From the NCBI GenBank assembly GCA_903926465.1, contig CAIYJE010000145.1, positions 109,944 through 173,943 of the forward strand: DNA of 64,000 bases, written 5' to 3'. Every line of letters starts with the position of its first letter. The stretch's first letter is position 1. A program made the position numbers and the translations under genes. The notes under the pieces are model-generated. The model saw nothing but the letters and a program-made list of their open reading frames with translations. It was not told the origin of the DNA and did no database searches. This document shows positions 1 to 9,579 of this stretch, in pieces. The stretch comes from an uncultured Planctomycetales bacterium (lineage in GTDB: Bacteria; Planctomycetota; Planctomycetia; Isosphaerales; Isosphaeraceae).

Positions 1-647
1 CCCAGGAACACCAGAATTGCGGCCAGGCCGATGATCAGTGGCGAACTGATCAACTTATCTTGCCCAGGCGCACCGCCAGCATTCAGTTGACGGAACAACT
101 TCCGCCAAAGGGGAACCTTGACCGCCTTGGGAGTAGCCATTCCAACCGCCGCAACGTCGCTGGCCGTGAGCCGGGGGCCGTCCGCCGCTCGTGAGTTACT
201 TTTGCGACCTTTCTGAACCGGCTCCGCCTCTTCTTCCTGCTCAAGATCTTCCAGGTCATCAAACAGCCCGGATGGGGCTGCCGTGGCTGCCGGCTTGGCG
301 GCCGGTGTTGGCTTGCGTGGCGGCTCCACGGGCTTGGCCGGTTTTGGCTTGGCGTCCGATTCATCGACCAGGAAGATCCGCATTGAGCCGATCTCAATCT
401 CATCGCCGGCCCGGATGCTGGCGGCCGGCATCGACTGGCCGTTGATCGTCAATTCCTTGGCGTCTGGAAGCGCTTCCACCGTCCAGCGCTCGCCGCGCCG
501 TCTCAGCCGCGCATGGAACGGCTTGGCCTCTGGATCGGAAAGTACGATCTGGCACTTAGGATCGGACCCAATCAGGGCTGGCTGGTCTCCTGCGACCGAT
601 ACCACTCGGACGCGTCCTCGGCTGTCGTGCACTTCTAGCGTCGCCAT
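1..647 (-). CDS. FHA-domain membrane protein (3' end outside window)
   Basis: The reading frame opens with ATG at 647 and runs off the left edge with no stop, giving 215 visible residues. Residues about 1-95 look like a forkhead-associated (FHA) phosphothreonine-binding domain: a beta-rich stretch with GSDPKCQIVLSD, then FHARL and a later TINGQ and GDEIEIGS. This is followed by a Pro/Ala/Lys-rich linker, an acidic patch (DDLEDLEQEEEAE) and the start of a hydrophobic segment (LIIGLAAILVFL) at the cut edge, so the protein is probably membrane-anchored with a cytoplasmic FHA head. FHA domains read Ser/Thr-kinase phosphorylation; the partner is not visible. The consensus FHA core is only partly matched, so the family call is likely but not certain. 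Confidence 0.7.
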   Translation of the reverse strand, partial: MATLEVHDSRGRVRVVSVAGDQPALIGSDPKCQIVLSDPEAKPFHARLRRRGERWTVEALPDAKELTINGQSMPAASIRAGDEIEIGSMRIFLVDESDAKPKPAKPVEPPRKPTPAAKPAATAAPSGLFDDLEDLEQEEEAEPVQKGRKSNSRAADGPRLTASDVAAVGMATPKAVKVPLWRKLFRQLNAGGAPGQDKLISSPLIIGLAAILVFL

Positions 648-787
648 TCACGATCCCCCGGACGGTTAGCCACCTCTTGCCTGGATCCGATCACCGAAGT
701 TCGCCATTGACCACGCAATTTGAAACGCGGCGAATTCGGTTGGGCTCAAGCCCTTGAGTCAAGTCAGTCGCGATGCATGTTAGACGG

Positions 788-1852
788 TTATTGACGGAGC
801 GGCTCCTGTGAGACCACACGGAACTCGTAGCCGTTGCCAACCTGGGTGGCCTGGAACCGCGTGCTGCGGATCTGGGCCGGCTGGCGTCCGGCGTACCGGA
901 CCTCGAGTTGCGAAAGGGCGTCCTCAATATCGGCTGGGTAGAACTGGAAGATCGGCCGGTTACCAACCTGGATATTCGCGCGCTGGAGAAGGGTCATGTC
1001 GACGGACTTTCTCCCCTGTCCTTGCCAGATGAAGAAGAGCCGTTTATCGGCTTTGGCCAGCCCGGTACGCCTTGAGGGAGAGCCTGCGAAGTTGGTGGCG
1101 TACTCAATGCTGCTTGTGCCAGAGGGTACACCAAGTTCGATCTTGAAGAAGTCAAGCTGCTTGGCGTATTCGTCGACCGTTTGACCAGGGGCGAATACAA
1201 TCACCCAGCGCTGTTCGCGGGAAACGCCGCCATCTCCAGGGCCGCCGCCAAAGCCGTAGCCAATGGGCGAATTGCCCATCTTTGATGAGCGCCGACCGCT
1301 TGCAACGGGACCGGCGTTCGGCAAGGCCTCGGCCATGTCGACCTCGGAGGTCTGGTTGGGCGGGGTCTCCACGAAGGCGTCAATCACGACTTGGTTGGTG
1401 GTTTCCACCTGCGGTTCTTCGAACTCGGAGGCTTCTTCCATGTTGTTCGAGGCAAACTTTTCGGGCGTTCCACCGGCTACATTCACTTCGGCCCGGGCAC
1501 TTGGGTCCACATCGGTCGATCCACCCGTGCCGCCTACGACTTCGATGACCTCAATCCGAGATGGTGGAGCCTGAGCGTAAGAACGTTCGGTGATCAGGCG
1601 GATGAACATCCAGCCAACAAAGAAGACGGTAGCCACGATGACCGACAACATCATGGACGATGTTCGGTCGATCTGGGATTCGCCATAGATCTTGGGAACG
1701 GTCGGAACCTCAGGCGGTGTGGCGGTGTTCCCCTTGTCTGAGGTGAGGCGCTCGCCGGCGTTTCCCTCGGCCATCAGAGCTGCGCTCAGACTTGGGTCTG
1801 GGGCCTGTTCACGATCGCTTCGCAGCGGTTCGGGTGGGGTTGGAGAACTCAT
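788..1852 (-). CDS. Single-pass membrane protein of unknown function
   Basis: A 354-residue protein. A Pro-rich polar N-terminus (1-60) precedes one transmembrane helix at about 67-88 (MMLSVIVATVFFVGWMFI). A polar linker rich in Glu, Asn and Gly follows, and then a compact domain at about 210-354 (WVIVFAPGQTVDEYAKQLDFF onwards) that I do not recognise. Its ATG overlaps the stop of the upstream cyclase-like gene (ATGA, 1849-1852), so the two are probably translationally coupled and work together at the envelope. The layout resembles a TonB- or sporulation-type anchored protein with a periplasmic domain, but no family motif supports a name. Confidence 0.75.
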   Translation of the reverse strand: MSSPTPPEPLRSDREQAPDPSLSAALMAEGNAGERLTSDKGNTATPPEVPTVPKIYGESQIDRTSSMMLSVIVATVFFVGWMFIRLITERSYAQAPPSRIEVIEVVGGTGGSTDVDPSARAEVNVAGGTPEKFASNNMEEASEFEEPQVETTNQVVIDAFVETPPNQTSEVDMAEALPNAGPVASGRRSSKMGNSPIGYGFGGGPGDGGVSREQRWVIVFAPGQTVDEYAKQLDFFKIELGVPSGTSSIEYATNFAGSPSRRTGLAKADKRLFFIWQGQGRKSVDMTLLQRANIQVGNRPIFQFYPADIEDALSQLEVRYAGRQPAQIRSTRFQATQVGNGYEFRVVSQEPLRQ

Positions 1853-3552
1853 GGCTTCCGCCCTTCCTCCGGGGCGGTTGACTTCTGGTCGTCGTCCGAG
1901 TCAGATTCCTCTTTGAGAGCGGTGGAACCGGCAACGCGGCCCACGCCGGAAAGCAAAGAGGCATCATCGAGGGCTTCCAGGCCTGGTGGACGCACCAGTT
2001 CGAACCAGTCACGCCAGCGTCTGGCGGCAGCCAGCCGTTCTTCAGGTGTGGAACCGCGAGGTGGGCCGTATCCTTCAAGCTTTCGGCTCATCACTTCCAG
2101 GCTCACGCGTGCCTCGGCCGAGACCCCTTCGTCGGGATCAAGCAGAGCGCGGATCAGGGCGGGTGCCAGGTCAAGATCGCCCATGCGGCCCAGGGCCCAG
2201 CAGGCCACGCGGCGGATACCAGGATCACGGTCCATCAAGAGCTTGAGGAAGCGATCTTTGAGCGGGCGGAGCACGCTGGGTCCGTCTTTGCTGAACCGGT
2301 CCAAGAGTCCAGCCAAGGCTGAGTCAATGTCTGCGCTCCGTGGATCTTCCAGAACGGCCATCATCCCCTCGACTGCGCCATTCATGGGCCGGACCACAAT
2401 GCGACCCTGGGCGACGGTCATGTTGTTCAAGTCTTCGGGTAGGCCTCGGCCGCCGAGCAATGTGCCTGCGCCCAGTTTGCGGATGTCGATTTTGCGGACC
2501 GATTTTGCGGTCGCTCTTACCAGGTAGAGAATGGCCCAGGATGTCTTGGGTACCAGCCCCTGGGCGCCGTCACCGCTAGACCACTGGCCAGAACTGTCCT
2601 GGTGCTGGAGGAACCAGTTAAATCCTCCGTCATACCAACCGGGCATGTTCCGGATCTCCCCCTTCTCCGAAAATGCCCCGACTCGTTCCATACCATAAAG
2701 GCCGTACGAGGCCGATTGCCCCATCCTGGGTGATTCCCCAGGAGCGTAATTATTGGCGAGCCAGGAAATGCCTCGATTCACAGCGGCGTTGATGGCAACC
2801 GTTGAGGAGGCGGGCTTGAACTTGGGAGTAGACCCCTCTACCACCAGTGGAGTGAGAAGGGGATGGGAGGAGTCGGCCCCCTTACGGTACTGGGCCAGCA
2901 GACGCTGGCAAAGTAGCAAACTGCCAACTCCGGCGGCCGTCATGGAAACCGTGGGTGACCAGTTTGCCTGGTCTGGGTGGTAACTCCAGCCGCCATCTCC
3001 GGCCTGGACAGACATGAACCACATGGCGGCGGCGTCAAAGACTCGTGGTGGGATTTCCACGCCAATACCGTCAGCTTCCCAAAGTCCAAGCAACGCAAAC
3101 TGAGAGACCGAGCAGTCACCGGCCGTTCGTTCGTCATAATCCCAGGAACCGTTGGGCTTTTGCCGAGAGATCAGATATCCGGCCGCAGCTTGCACCTGGG
3201 GTTTGAACCCGATGGGGTCAACGTTGGCCAAGGCCATACAAACGCAGCCGGCTTCGTAGAGGGATTTCTCGTTCCGTTCTTCAGGGGTAAAGCCCTGGTC
3301 CGAGAATCGGGAGAGAACTTTCTGAAGGAACGCCTGGAGGTCTGGATCATTATCCGGAACGTCAGACTTGTTCATGGCCAGCACGGCCAGCGCTGCCTGG
3401 CCGGCGGTAACATTCCGCGTATTCTGGCGAAGGAAAGTGATCCCCCGGGCAATCGAGGGATTCGCCTGCTCTCGCTGGGCTTGGGCCTGAAGCGGCGAAG
3501 CATCGACGAGCAAACCCAGGGCCAAGAGCGAAATGAGCAGCGTGCGGGTCAC
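1849..3552 (-). CDS. Secreted terpene-cyclase-fold protein with HEAT-like C-terminus
   Basis: About 567 residues from GTG at 3552, which gives a clean signal peptide (TRTLLISLLALGLLVDASPLQAQ) and has GGAGTGG upstream. A further in-frame GTG at 3597 would add 15 residues before it and is less likely. Residues about 30-350 carry repeats of the prenyltransferase/squalene-oxidase type (GITFLRQNT, AAGYLISRQKPNGSWDYDE, VQAGDGGWSYHPDQ, GFNWFLQHQDSSGQWSS). The Asp-rich acid motif of true squalene-hopene cyclases is not seen, so this is more likely a structural or binding alpha/alpha-toroid than an enzyme. Residues about 440-520 hold HEAT-like helices (DPGIRRVACWALGRMGDL). The gene is coupled by ATGA to the downstream membrane protein. 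Confidence 0.8.
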   Translation of the reverse strand: MTRTLLISLLALGLLVDASPLQAQAQREQANPSIARGITFLRQNTRNVTAGQAALAVLAMNKSDVPDNDPDLQAFLQKVLSRFSDQGFTPEERNEKSLYEAGCVCMALANVDPIGFKPQVQAAAGYLISRQKPNGSWDYDERTAGDCSVSQFALLGLWEADGIGVEIPPRVFDAAAMWFMSVQAGDGGWSYHPDQANWSPTVSMTAAGVGSLLLCQRLLAQYRKGADSSHPLLTPLVVEGSTPKFKPASSTVAINAAVNRGISWLANNYAPGESPRMGQSASYGLYGMERVGAFSEKGEIRNMPGWYDGGFNWFLQHQDSSGQWSSGDGAQGLVPKTSWAILYLVRATAKSVRKIDIRKLGAGTLLGGRGLPEDLNNMTVAQGRIVVRPMNGAVEGMMAVLEDPRSADIDSALAGLLDRFSKDGPSVLRPLKDRFLKLLMDRDPGIRRVACWALGRMGDLDLAPALIRALLDPDEGVSAEARVSLEVMSRKLEGYGPPRGSTPEERLAAARRWRDWFELVRPPGLEALDDASLLSGVGRVAGSTALKEESDSDDDQKSTAPEEGRKP

Positions 3553-3650
3553 GGATTCGCCACTCCAGAATGGCCAGGCGAGAAAGTGTGGATTCACATT
3601 TTGATTCTATCGCCATCGCTTGGCCAAGGCGAGCATTCGATGGTCGGTTC

Positions 3651-4532
3651 TCAAGGCTTTTGCAGCGGGCGGATTTCGATCTTGCGGAACAGGATTTCCG
3701 CCCCCTCAGACTGGAACTGGAGCTTGCCACGGGTCTGGTTCGCGCCGCGTCCTTGGTTCACCACCACGCCGTTGACCAGGTAGGTCAGTGTATCTCCCAG
3801 AGCGATCACTTCCATGGTATTCCACTCGCCGGCGGGCTTTTCAACGTCTCGTTTGCCGCGAGTGCCGAGAACGTCCTTCCATTCAGGGTCTCGGCCCCAC
3901 CAGTTGAAGCGGCCGCTATCGCGAGTATCGGGCTTGCCGTTCGGGTCAAAATAGGGCTGGCCGTCGGCCCCAATTCGCGTATTCACGGTCAGCCTTGGCT
4001 TTTCCTTCTCCTTGCCGGCCACCATCAGGATGTCTCCACAGCCCCCTTCAATGATCTGGCACTCCAGTGACTGCATCCACATGCCGCCCACGGCACCGTC
4101 TGGACCCACACAGTGCAGCAAGATTCCAGAATCTCGAGAGGCGGCCTCACGCGGGGGCCAGGTCTTGCCGCCCCACTTCCATTCCACGATCAGTTGATAA
4201 TCAGAGAATTCACCCACGGTTGTCACGGCGCCATAGTCCTGACCAGAGATCCGCAGCACCCCGTCTTGCACGGTGAACACCCGGTTTGGATCGCTGGTGC
4301 CATGCCCCTGAAGATAGGTGGTGAAGCCGGTCAGATCCTTGCCGTTGAACTTCAGAACCGGGTCACCGGTTTTGACCTCCGGACGCAACCGGTTGAACAC
4401 GGTCAGATCTTCGGTTTGCTGGGCCGGTGCTGGTTCGACCAGGCTCATCAAAGAAAGGCTCAAAATGGCGAGCCCCGTGGCGTGGAATCGTCGGATTCTG
4501 GTGGACGGTTGATTCCTGAGACCTGAATTCAT
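3651..4532 (-). CDS. DUF1080 (3-keto-disaccharide hydrolase-like) secreted protein
   Basis: 293 residues with an N-terminal export signal (hydrophobic core GLAILSLSLMSL, cleavage near PAPAQQ). The body matches the DUF1080 concanavalin-like jelly roll: LKFNGKDLTGF at the domain start, DYQLIVEWKWGGK, DSGILLHC, SLECQIIEGGCGD, EWNTMEVIALGDTLTYLVNG and GKLQFQSEGAEILFRKIEI at the end. The family is abundant in Planctomycetota and includes 3-keto-glucoside hydrolases; others may only bind glycans. It is likely periplasmic or surface-exposed and used in polysaccharide breakdown. It stands alone, 98 bp upstream of the cyclase-like gene on the same strand. Confidence 0.88.
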   Translation of the reverse strand: MNSGLRNQPSTRIRRFHATGLAILSLSLMSLVEPAPAQQTEDLTVFNRLRPEVKTGDPVLKFNGKDLTGFTTYLQGHGTSDPNRVFTVQDGVLRISGQDYGAVTTVGEFSDYQLIVEWKWGGKTWPPREAASRDSGILLHCVGPDGAVGGMWMQSLECQIIEGGCGDILMVAGKEKEKPRLTVNTRIGADGQPYFDPNGKPDTRDSGRFNWWGRDPEWKDVLGTRGKRDVEKPAGEWNTMEVIALGDTLTYLVNGVVVNQGRGANQTRGKLQFQSEGAEILFRKIEIRPLQKP

Positions 4533-4546
4533 GGCTGTGGACCTTC

Positions 4547-4927
4547 TTATAACGCTGTTGGCGAGGGGGGGGCTGATTCCCGTTTCACCAGGGTTGCCCC
4601 CTGGGACCGGCAGATCGTTTCAACTTTGTCGGCCAGAACCGGGTCGGGGCACCCAATGGCCAGTACCATCCCGCGCTGATCTGGCAGATTTTCGGGGGGC
4701 AAAATCCCGAGCTGATCACTCCGAATCCCGATTTGAAGCAACCACTGGATCACTCCGTTGGCCAGCGTGGCGTACGGAAAAAATGCCACGATTCGTGGTC
4801 CCATGTACGGGGCAGACGCTTTTCCGGGTCGGATCAGAGGGGTGGGCATGGGTGCAAATTCGCTCTTGGTTTCGAGCGGGTGAATTCTCGATTGCCACCT
4901 GATAGGAGGCCTGGCCGTGATGATCAT
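4547..4927 (-). CDS. Small protein of unknown function
   Basis: 126 residues from ATG at 4927; a start at 4966 would add 13 residues without a clear ribosome-binding site. The conserved-looking part is the second half, beginning MGPRIVAFFPYATLANGV, with short alternating hydrophobic and helical stretches (VIQWLLQIGIRSDQLGILPPE, MVLAIGCPDPVLADKVETICRSQGATLV). This looks like a small alpha/beta domain of the kind that folds as a ferredoxin-like unit (ACT-like or heat-stress YflT-like), but I cannot assign it. It lies just 14 bp upstream of the DUF1080 gene on the same strand, so the two may be co-transcribed. Confidence 0.55.
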   Translation of the reverse strand: MIITARPPIRWQSRIHPLETKSEFAPMPTPLIRPGKASAPYMGPRIVAFFPYATLANGVIQWLLQIGIRSDQLGILPPENLPDQRGMVLAIGCPDPVLADKVETICRSQGATLVKRESAPPSPTAL

Positions 4928-5199
4928 GTTATCGTCCCGGAAGTCGGCCAGATTCGCAAGCAGCACCCGTGAAAGAGGGTAGAGGCTGGTTCATGGATCG
5001 GTGGATTCTTCCCGAGTTGCTCCTGGAGATGGTGCGTGTTTCGCATCCCGAATTGCCGGCCTGCGACCCAAGCAATGGTTGAGGCAATGCCGCCCAGGAC
5101 TGCGTATGCGAGCCTGGAGGCAACGGCTACAATTCAGGCAGGATTTGACCTCGCACGGCTCACCGGGCAGCTTGAGTCCGGATCGGCAATGGATTTTCG

Positions 5200-6033
5200 A
5201 TGCATTACCTGATTCTCGCTCTTGTGTTCCCGCTGGGTTACCAGTTACCCGGTCAGCTCGAACGGCTGCCGTCGGTGCAGGATTCGCGTTTGCGTGAACT
5301 CTCTGGGCTCACGGCCAGCAGGAAGTACCCTGGAATTTTCTGGGCACATGGAGATTCTGGGAATCCGCCCGCCCTGTTTGCTCTGGATCGCCAGGGACAA
5401 ACGGTTGGTCGGTTCGCCGTCCAGGCTCCCAACCTGGATTGGGAAGACGTGGCCATGGATGACGCTGGGCACCTTTACGTGGGAGATATCGGCAATAACC
5501 TCCGGGTGTTGCCGATTCGAGTGATCCATGAGGTTGAGGAGCCAGATCCGACCCGGGGCCCTGAGCCGCCATTGAAGCCCCTGAGATCATTTGCGTACCG
5601 GTTTCCGGCCTCGGGAGCCTTTGACGCCGAGGCGCTTTTTGTGGATGGCGAGGATCTGGTGCTGATTGAGAAGTGGTTTGACCGTCGTGAGCCCAGGATC
5701 TGGAGCCTTTCCAGGAAGAATTCCGCCGGGCTTGGTAAACCGGCCGAGTTGCAGGACCGGGGTTTGCTCCCAGGCTTTCCTGAACCCGTGACGGGTGCTT
5801 CGCTTTCGGCCGACGGTCGATGGCTGGCCGTTTGTTCGACCCGAGTGAGCCGGGTCTATGGCCGAGCGGGCGCTGGGGCATGGGTTTTGAAAGCGGCCGT
5901 GGAACTGCCTGGCGACGAGGGGTACGAGGCGGTGGCCTGGGATGGTAAAGACCTGGTGATTGCCAGCGAATCTGGCCGCCGTGACCGCTGGATTGCCCCG
6001 GTGGTTGAGCTATCTGGGGGTGGCAAGCCATGA
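5200..6033 (+). CDS. Secreted beta-propeller-like protein
   Basis: 277 residues. A short hydrophobic N-terminus (HYLILALVFPLGYQLPG) suggests export. The chain has repeated beta-strand units with conserved aromatic and Asp/Gly turns: IFWAHGDSGNPPALFALDRQG, LDWEDVAMDDAGHLYVGDIGNN and DAEALFVDGEDLVLIEKW. These resemble esterase-like or SdiA-regulated propeller proteins, some of which are phytase-like hydrolases. No catalytic residues can be named. The stop overlaps the ATG of thiO (ATGA at 6030-6033), implying co-translation, although a functional link with thiamine synthesis is not obvious. Confidence 0.7.
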   Translation: MHYLILALVFPLGYQLPGQLERLPSVQDSRLRELSGLTASRKYPGIFWAHGDSGNPPALFALDRQGQTVGRFAVQAPNLDWEDVAMDDAGHLYVGDIGNNLRVLPIRVIHEVEEPDPTRGPEPPLKPLRSFAYRFPASGAFDAEALFVDGEDLVLIEKWFDRREPRIWSLSRKNSAGLGKPAELQDRGLLPGFPEPVTGASLSADGRWLAVCSTRVSRVYGRAGAGAWVLKAAVELPGDEGYEAVAWDGKDLVIASESGRRDRWIAPVVELSGGGKP

Positions 6034-7172
6034 ATCCGCACACGGCTGATGTGGTGGTGGTTGGTGGTGGAGTGGTCGGTCTTTCGCTCGCGTATCAACT
6101 GGCAAGCCAGGGCGTGGATCTGGTGGTGGTTGATCAGGGGCCTTTGGGTCGCGGTTCATCATGGGCCGGGGCCGGGATGCTGGCCCCCCCGTGCGCATTG
6201 CCGCCCACCGACCCGCTGGAAGTTCTGCGTGATCTGAGCGTTCGGTTGCATGCAGACTGGGCGCTGGCCTTGCGAGAGCAAACGGGCATCGACACCGGAT
6301 ATCGGAAGTGTGGCGGCATTGAGGTCGCTTTAACCGAGGCCGAGGCTGCGGAACTAGAAGAAATGCGTGGGCGGTGGCATGCTGCGGGGATTCGCTTTGA
6401 GAGCATGGCGGGAGCCGATCTGGCCAGGCTGGAATCTGGCCTGACTTCTGGGATTCTGGCAGCCGTTCACTTTCCAGAGAAGGCTCAAATTCGCAATCCC
6501 TGGCATGTTCGAGCCCTGGTGTCTGCCGTCAGCGCACGCGGGGTCCGACTCTTGCCTGGTTGTGCTGTTCGTTCCTTGGTCATGAGTGGAGAACGGCTCG
6601 TTGCCGTGGAGACCGAGGCAGGTTTGATTGCTTGTGGCCAGGCAGTGATTTGCGCGGGGGCCTGGTCGGAGCGGGTTCTGGCCGGAGTTGGGGTCACGGT
6701 TTCAACGCCACCGGTGAAGGGGCAAATTGTTTTGCTGGATGCCGGTGGGCTGGCCCCCGGTCGAATTGTTGAGCATGGCAGCCAGTATCTGGTTCCCAGG
6801 CAAGATGGGCGGGTGCTCGTGGGTTCCACGGAAGAGCATGCTGGGTTTGATGTCCGGACAACTGCGGTTGCCATTCAAGAATTGCTGGATGAGGCGTTGC
6901 GACTTTACCCGGACCTGGAGAAGGCCACGGTGGAAACGGCCTGGGCCGGGCTCAGGCCAGGGAGTATGGATGCCCTGCCGTACCTTGGGGCGGTTCCGCA
7001 GCGCCCTGGGCTCTTTGTGGCGACCGGCCATTTGCGTGCAGGACTCCAGCTTTCGCCGGGTACGGCGGTGGTGATGGCAGACTTGCTCATGGGCCGGACG
7101 CCCCGGATTGACCTGCACCCGTTTCGGATTGAGCGAGAGCCGGAACGACAGGCTCCCCTGTTTCGTTCTTGA
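6030..7172 (+). CDS. thiO: Glycine oxidase ThiO (FAD-dependent)
   Basis: 380 residues, the normal size for ThiO. The N-terminal dinucleotide fold [17 protein letters not shown] binds FAD, and [15 protein letters not shown] matches the ThiO/DadA loop near the flavin. The mid-region holds the substrate domain ([18 protein letters not shown]), and the C-terminus has [16 protein letters not shown] and [16 protein letters not shown], the ThiO closing signature. The enzyme oxidises glycine to iminoacetate (dehydroglycine) for the thiazole ring of thiamine. thiS, thiG and other thi genes are not next to it. The related sarcosine oxidase/DadA families are the alternative, but the C-terminal GHLRAG..L.P signature favours ThiO. 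Confidence 0.85.
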   Translation: MNPHTADVVVVGGGVVGLSLAYQLASQGVDLVVVDQGPLGRGSSWAGAGMLAPPCALPPTDPLEVLRDLSVRLHADWALALREQTGIDTGYRKCGGIEVALTEAEAAELEEMRGRWHAAGIRFESMAGADLARLESGLTSGILAAVHFPEKAQIRNPWHVRALVSAVSARGVRLLPGCAVRSLVMSGERLVAVETEAGLIACGQAVICAGAWSERVLAGVGVTVSTPPVKGQIVLLDAGGLAPGRIVEHGSQYLVPRQDGRVLVGSTEEHAGFDVRTTAVAIQELLDEALRLYPDLEKATVETAWAGLRPGSMDALPYLGAVPQRPGLFVATGHLRAGLQLSPGTAVVMADLLMGRTPRIDLHPFRIEREPERQAPLFRS

Positions 7173-7290
7173 TCGGGCTGCCGCCGGGGGCTTGCGTTGC
7201 CCGCTGCGCCAATCCATTCTGGTTCCCAGTGTCGGTCGGCTTGGGCCGCACGTTCACGCCCTCTGGGGATTGCAAAAGGGGAGTTCGCTG

Positions 7291-8643
7291 GTGGCAACTA
7301 CTTCAAACGGATCAGGAACATCGCGGCGCCAGTTTGGTCGTCAGGTGGCTTCGGGCACATTCGCCACATTTGCCGCACCCGCGTTTTTGCGAAGTCGTGG
7401 GCTCAACGAGAAGTTGAACATCGCCGTCATTGGCGTGGGTGGCCGTGGTGCCGGCAACCTGGACGGCGTCTCGTCCGAGAATATCGTGGCGGTGTGCGAT
7501 GTTGCCGAGGCGTCCCTGGGTCAGGCGGCCGCTCAGTATCCTCGTGCCCGCAAGCAACGCGATTTTCGGCGGATTTTCGATCATCATGCCGAGTTTGACG
7601 CCGTGGTCGTGAGTACCACGGAACACACGCATGCCTTTGCCACACTGCCCGCGCTTCTACTTGGCAAACATGTGTACTGCGAGAAGCCGCTGACGCATAA
7701 CGTGTATGAAGCGTGGGTGATTCGAGAGGCGGCCGCGAAGGCGAAGGTGGCCACACAAATGGGCACCCAGATCCACGCCGGCGATAACTACCGGCGCGTG
7801 GTTGAACTGGTGCGGTCGGGCGCGGTGGGGCCGATTTCCGACGTGCATGTGTGGGTTGGCCGAGCCTGGGGCCGGCAGTCTGCCGAGGATGCCCAGAAGT
7901 TTGGCGACATTGTGTCTGTGACCGAACGGCCGACCCAGGTGGATCCGGTGCCTGCCGGGGTTGATTGGGACCTATGGCTTGGCCCCGCACCCGAGCGGCC
8001 GTTCAGCAACGTCTATCTGCCGGGACCCAAGTGGTACCGCTGGTGGGACTTTGGCAACGGCACGATGAGCGACCTGGGTAGCCACTGGATCGACCTGCCG
8101 TTCTGGGCGCTCGACCTGGATTATCCGAAGACGATTGAAGCGTTTGGGCCGCCACCGCACCCGGAGATTGCACCGGCTTCGATGCGAGCTGTGTATGAGT
8201 ATGGCCCAAGTACCAGCCGGCCGGGGTTGAAGCTGACCTGGTATCAGGGGGTGGAAAAACCTGAACCCTGGACCTCGGGGGTGATTCCAAAGTGGGATAG
8301 TGGCGTGTTGTTCGTGGGCACGAAGGGGATGATCCTTTCCGACTATGGCAAGCACCTGTTATTGCCAGAGGCTCAGTTCAAGGACTTCAAGCCCCCTGCC
8401 CCAACCATTCCCACCTCGCTGGGCCACCATGCGGAGTGGATTCACGCATGTAAAACTGGCGACCCCACCACGTGTCACTTTGGCTATTCGGGCAAGCTGA
8501 CGGAGGCCAATCACCTGGGTAACGTGGCGTACCGCGTGGGCAAAAAGCTGGAATGGGATCCTGTGGCGATGAAGGCCATTAACGCACCAGAGGCCGATTC
8601 GCTGTTGCGCCGGACGTACCGCAAGGGTTGGAGTTTGGGTTGA
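7291..8643 (+). CDS. Tat-exported Gfo/Idh/MocA-family oxidoreductase
   Basis: 450 residues from GTG at 7291, chosen because AAAAGGGGAG sits seven bases upstream and the protein then starts directly before a twin-arginine signal (SRRQFGRQ, then a hydrophobic [13 protein letters not shown]). The open frame extends upstream into thiO without a start that makes sense. The Rossmann motif [13 protein letters not shown] (about residue 47) binds NAD(P), and [11 protein letters not shown] is the family's EKP motif with the catalytic Lys. The C-terminal alpha/beta domain includes [24 protein letters not shown]. Planctomycetes carry many such exported sugar oxidoreductases; the substrate is probably a sugar or glycan-derived keto-sugar but cannot be named. 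Confidence 0.9.
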   Translation: MATTSNGSGTSRRQFGRQVASGTFATFAAPAFLRSRGLNEKLNIAVIGVGGRGAGNLDGVSSENIVAVCDVAEASLGQAAAQYPRARKQRDFRRIFDHHAEFDAVVVSTTEHTHAFATLPALLLGKHVYCEKPLTHNVYEAWVIREAAAKAKVATQMGTQIHAGDNYRRVVELVRSGAVGPISDVHVWVGRAWGRQSAEDAQKFGDIVSVTERPTQVDPVPAGVDWDLWLGPAPERPFSNVYLPGPKWYRWWDFGNGTMSDLGSHWIDLPFWALDLDYPKTIEAFGPPPHPEIAPASMRAVYEYGPSTSRPGLKLTWYQGVEKPEPWTSGVIPKWDSGVLFVGTKGMILSDYGKHLLLPEAQFKDFKPPAPTIPTSLGHHAEWIHACKTGDPTTCHFGYSGKLTEANHLGNVAYRVGKKLEWDPVAMKAINAPEADSLLRRTYRKGWSLG

Positions 8644-8925
8644 CGGGGGGTAGTCCGAATCTCTGGGGCGGACGAACCCGATCTGCCGAGTTCTGAAGTT
8701 GAGCTTTTGGAGCCAGAGGCCACACCGGTTGCCTCTGGCTCCATTTGTTTGGCTGCGAGTACAGTTAAATCTTGACCAGGAATGTTTTGCGTCGCGGAAT
8801 AATGACGGCACCCTGAGCGGATGAGGGTCCAGCGATTCCTGAGTAGAGTTCAAACAGGCATTCCGACCCACGGGGCCGACACGGTTATCGGGTCTTTCAT
8901 CAACGTGTACTGGTATTAACAGATA
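8644..8925. other. Convergent intergenic region
   Basis: No convincing gene lies between the two convergent neighbours. The stretch holds one strong hairpin (8709-8742, listed separately) and then lower-G+C DNA leading into the metallophosphoesterase 3' end. Confidence 0.5.
8709..8752 (+). terminator. Hairpin terminator after the Gfo/Idh gene
   Basis: Perfect 12-bp inverted repeat GGAGCCAGAGGC (8709-8720) and GCCTCTGGCTCC (8731-8742) with a 10-base loop, followed by a T-rich run (atttgtttgg). It is 65 bp past the stop of the oxidoreductase and fits a rho-independent terminator. Confidence 0.75.
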
Positions 8926-9579
8926 TTATTCTGTGGGCTCTTCGGGTTTCACTGCGTCTGATGGAGTCTTTTGAGAGCTTGGAACGAAGTAGTGAGACTT
9001 CTTGCCCCGGTCTTTGAAGTGGGCATGATTTGCAGGACTATAGGCTGTCCAAACATCAAGATCATAAAAGTTTGTGACGGCATTCAAAAAGAACGGGACT
9101 TGCGTTTCATCCACTGGGAAGAAATGGTTGACATCCACACCAACGTTCAAGCTATTGAGCTGGATTTTCCAGGCTGAGTGAACATGGCCCACCAGATTAT
9201 ATCGGTCAACTCTGGCAAGTGAGGGATAGTGTGTGATGTAACAAGCGATGCCGCCAATTTCTGCTTCGACCCCTGCACCTTCGGGAACGATCTTCTCAAA
9301 GTAGGGCTCAAATTGTTCATCGGTAAACGGGCGGTCGTGATTGCCGCGAATCAGAATCTTCCGGCCATGAAATCTTGCAATCTGCGGTAGGAAATCGGCA
9401 GGGTTAGCTTTTTGATAAAGCACGTCACCATTGACATAGACCAGGTCCTCTGGCCCGACCTTTTTATTGTGTTTTTCAACCAAAGCTTCTATGTGTTGCT
9501 GAACATCGTCGAACGGTCGTGCCATGATTTCAAATCGGTCTTCTCCCAGATGCCAGTCTGCTGTCAGAAACGTTTTCAT
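8926..9579 (-). CDS. Calcineurin-like metallophosphoesterase
   Basis: 217 residues. The metallophosphoesterase metal ligands are all visible in order: DWHLGE near residue 8 (D and H), NGDVLY near 50, GNHDR near 80, THYP and GHVHSAW in the second half. The size and the pattern fit the small YfcE/MJ0037-type phosphoesterases used as phosphodiesterases or for RNA or nucleotide ends. The gene and the DNA around it are visibly richer in A+T and use codons such as AAA, TTT and AAT more freely than its neighbours, hinting at acquisition by transfer. No partner gene is evident. Confidence 0.85.
   Translation of the reverse strand: MKTFLTADWHLGEDRFEIMARPFDDVQQHIEALVEKHNKKVGPEDLVYVNGDVLYQKANPADFLPQIARFHGRKILIRGNHDRPFTDEQFEPYFEKIVPEGAGVEAEIGGIACYITHYPSLARVDRYNLVGHVHSAWKIQLNSLNVGVDVNHFFPVDETQVPFFLNAVTNFYDLDVWTAYSPANHAHFKDRGKKSHYFVPSSQKTPSDAVKPEEPTE

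Noticed and set aside
7108..7290. Upstream extension of the Gfo/Idh gene into thiO
   Set aside because: The GTG at 7291 has a good ribosome-binding site and starts right before the Tat signal; the extension has no features.
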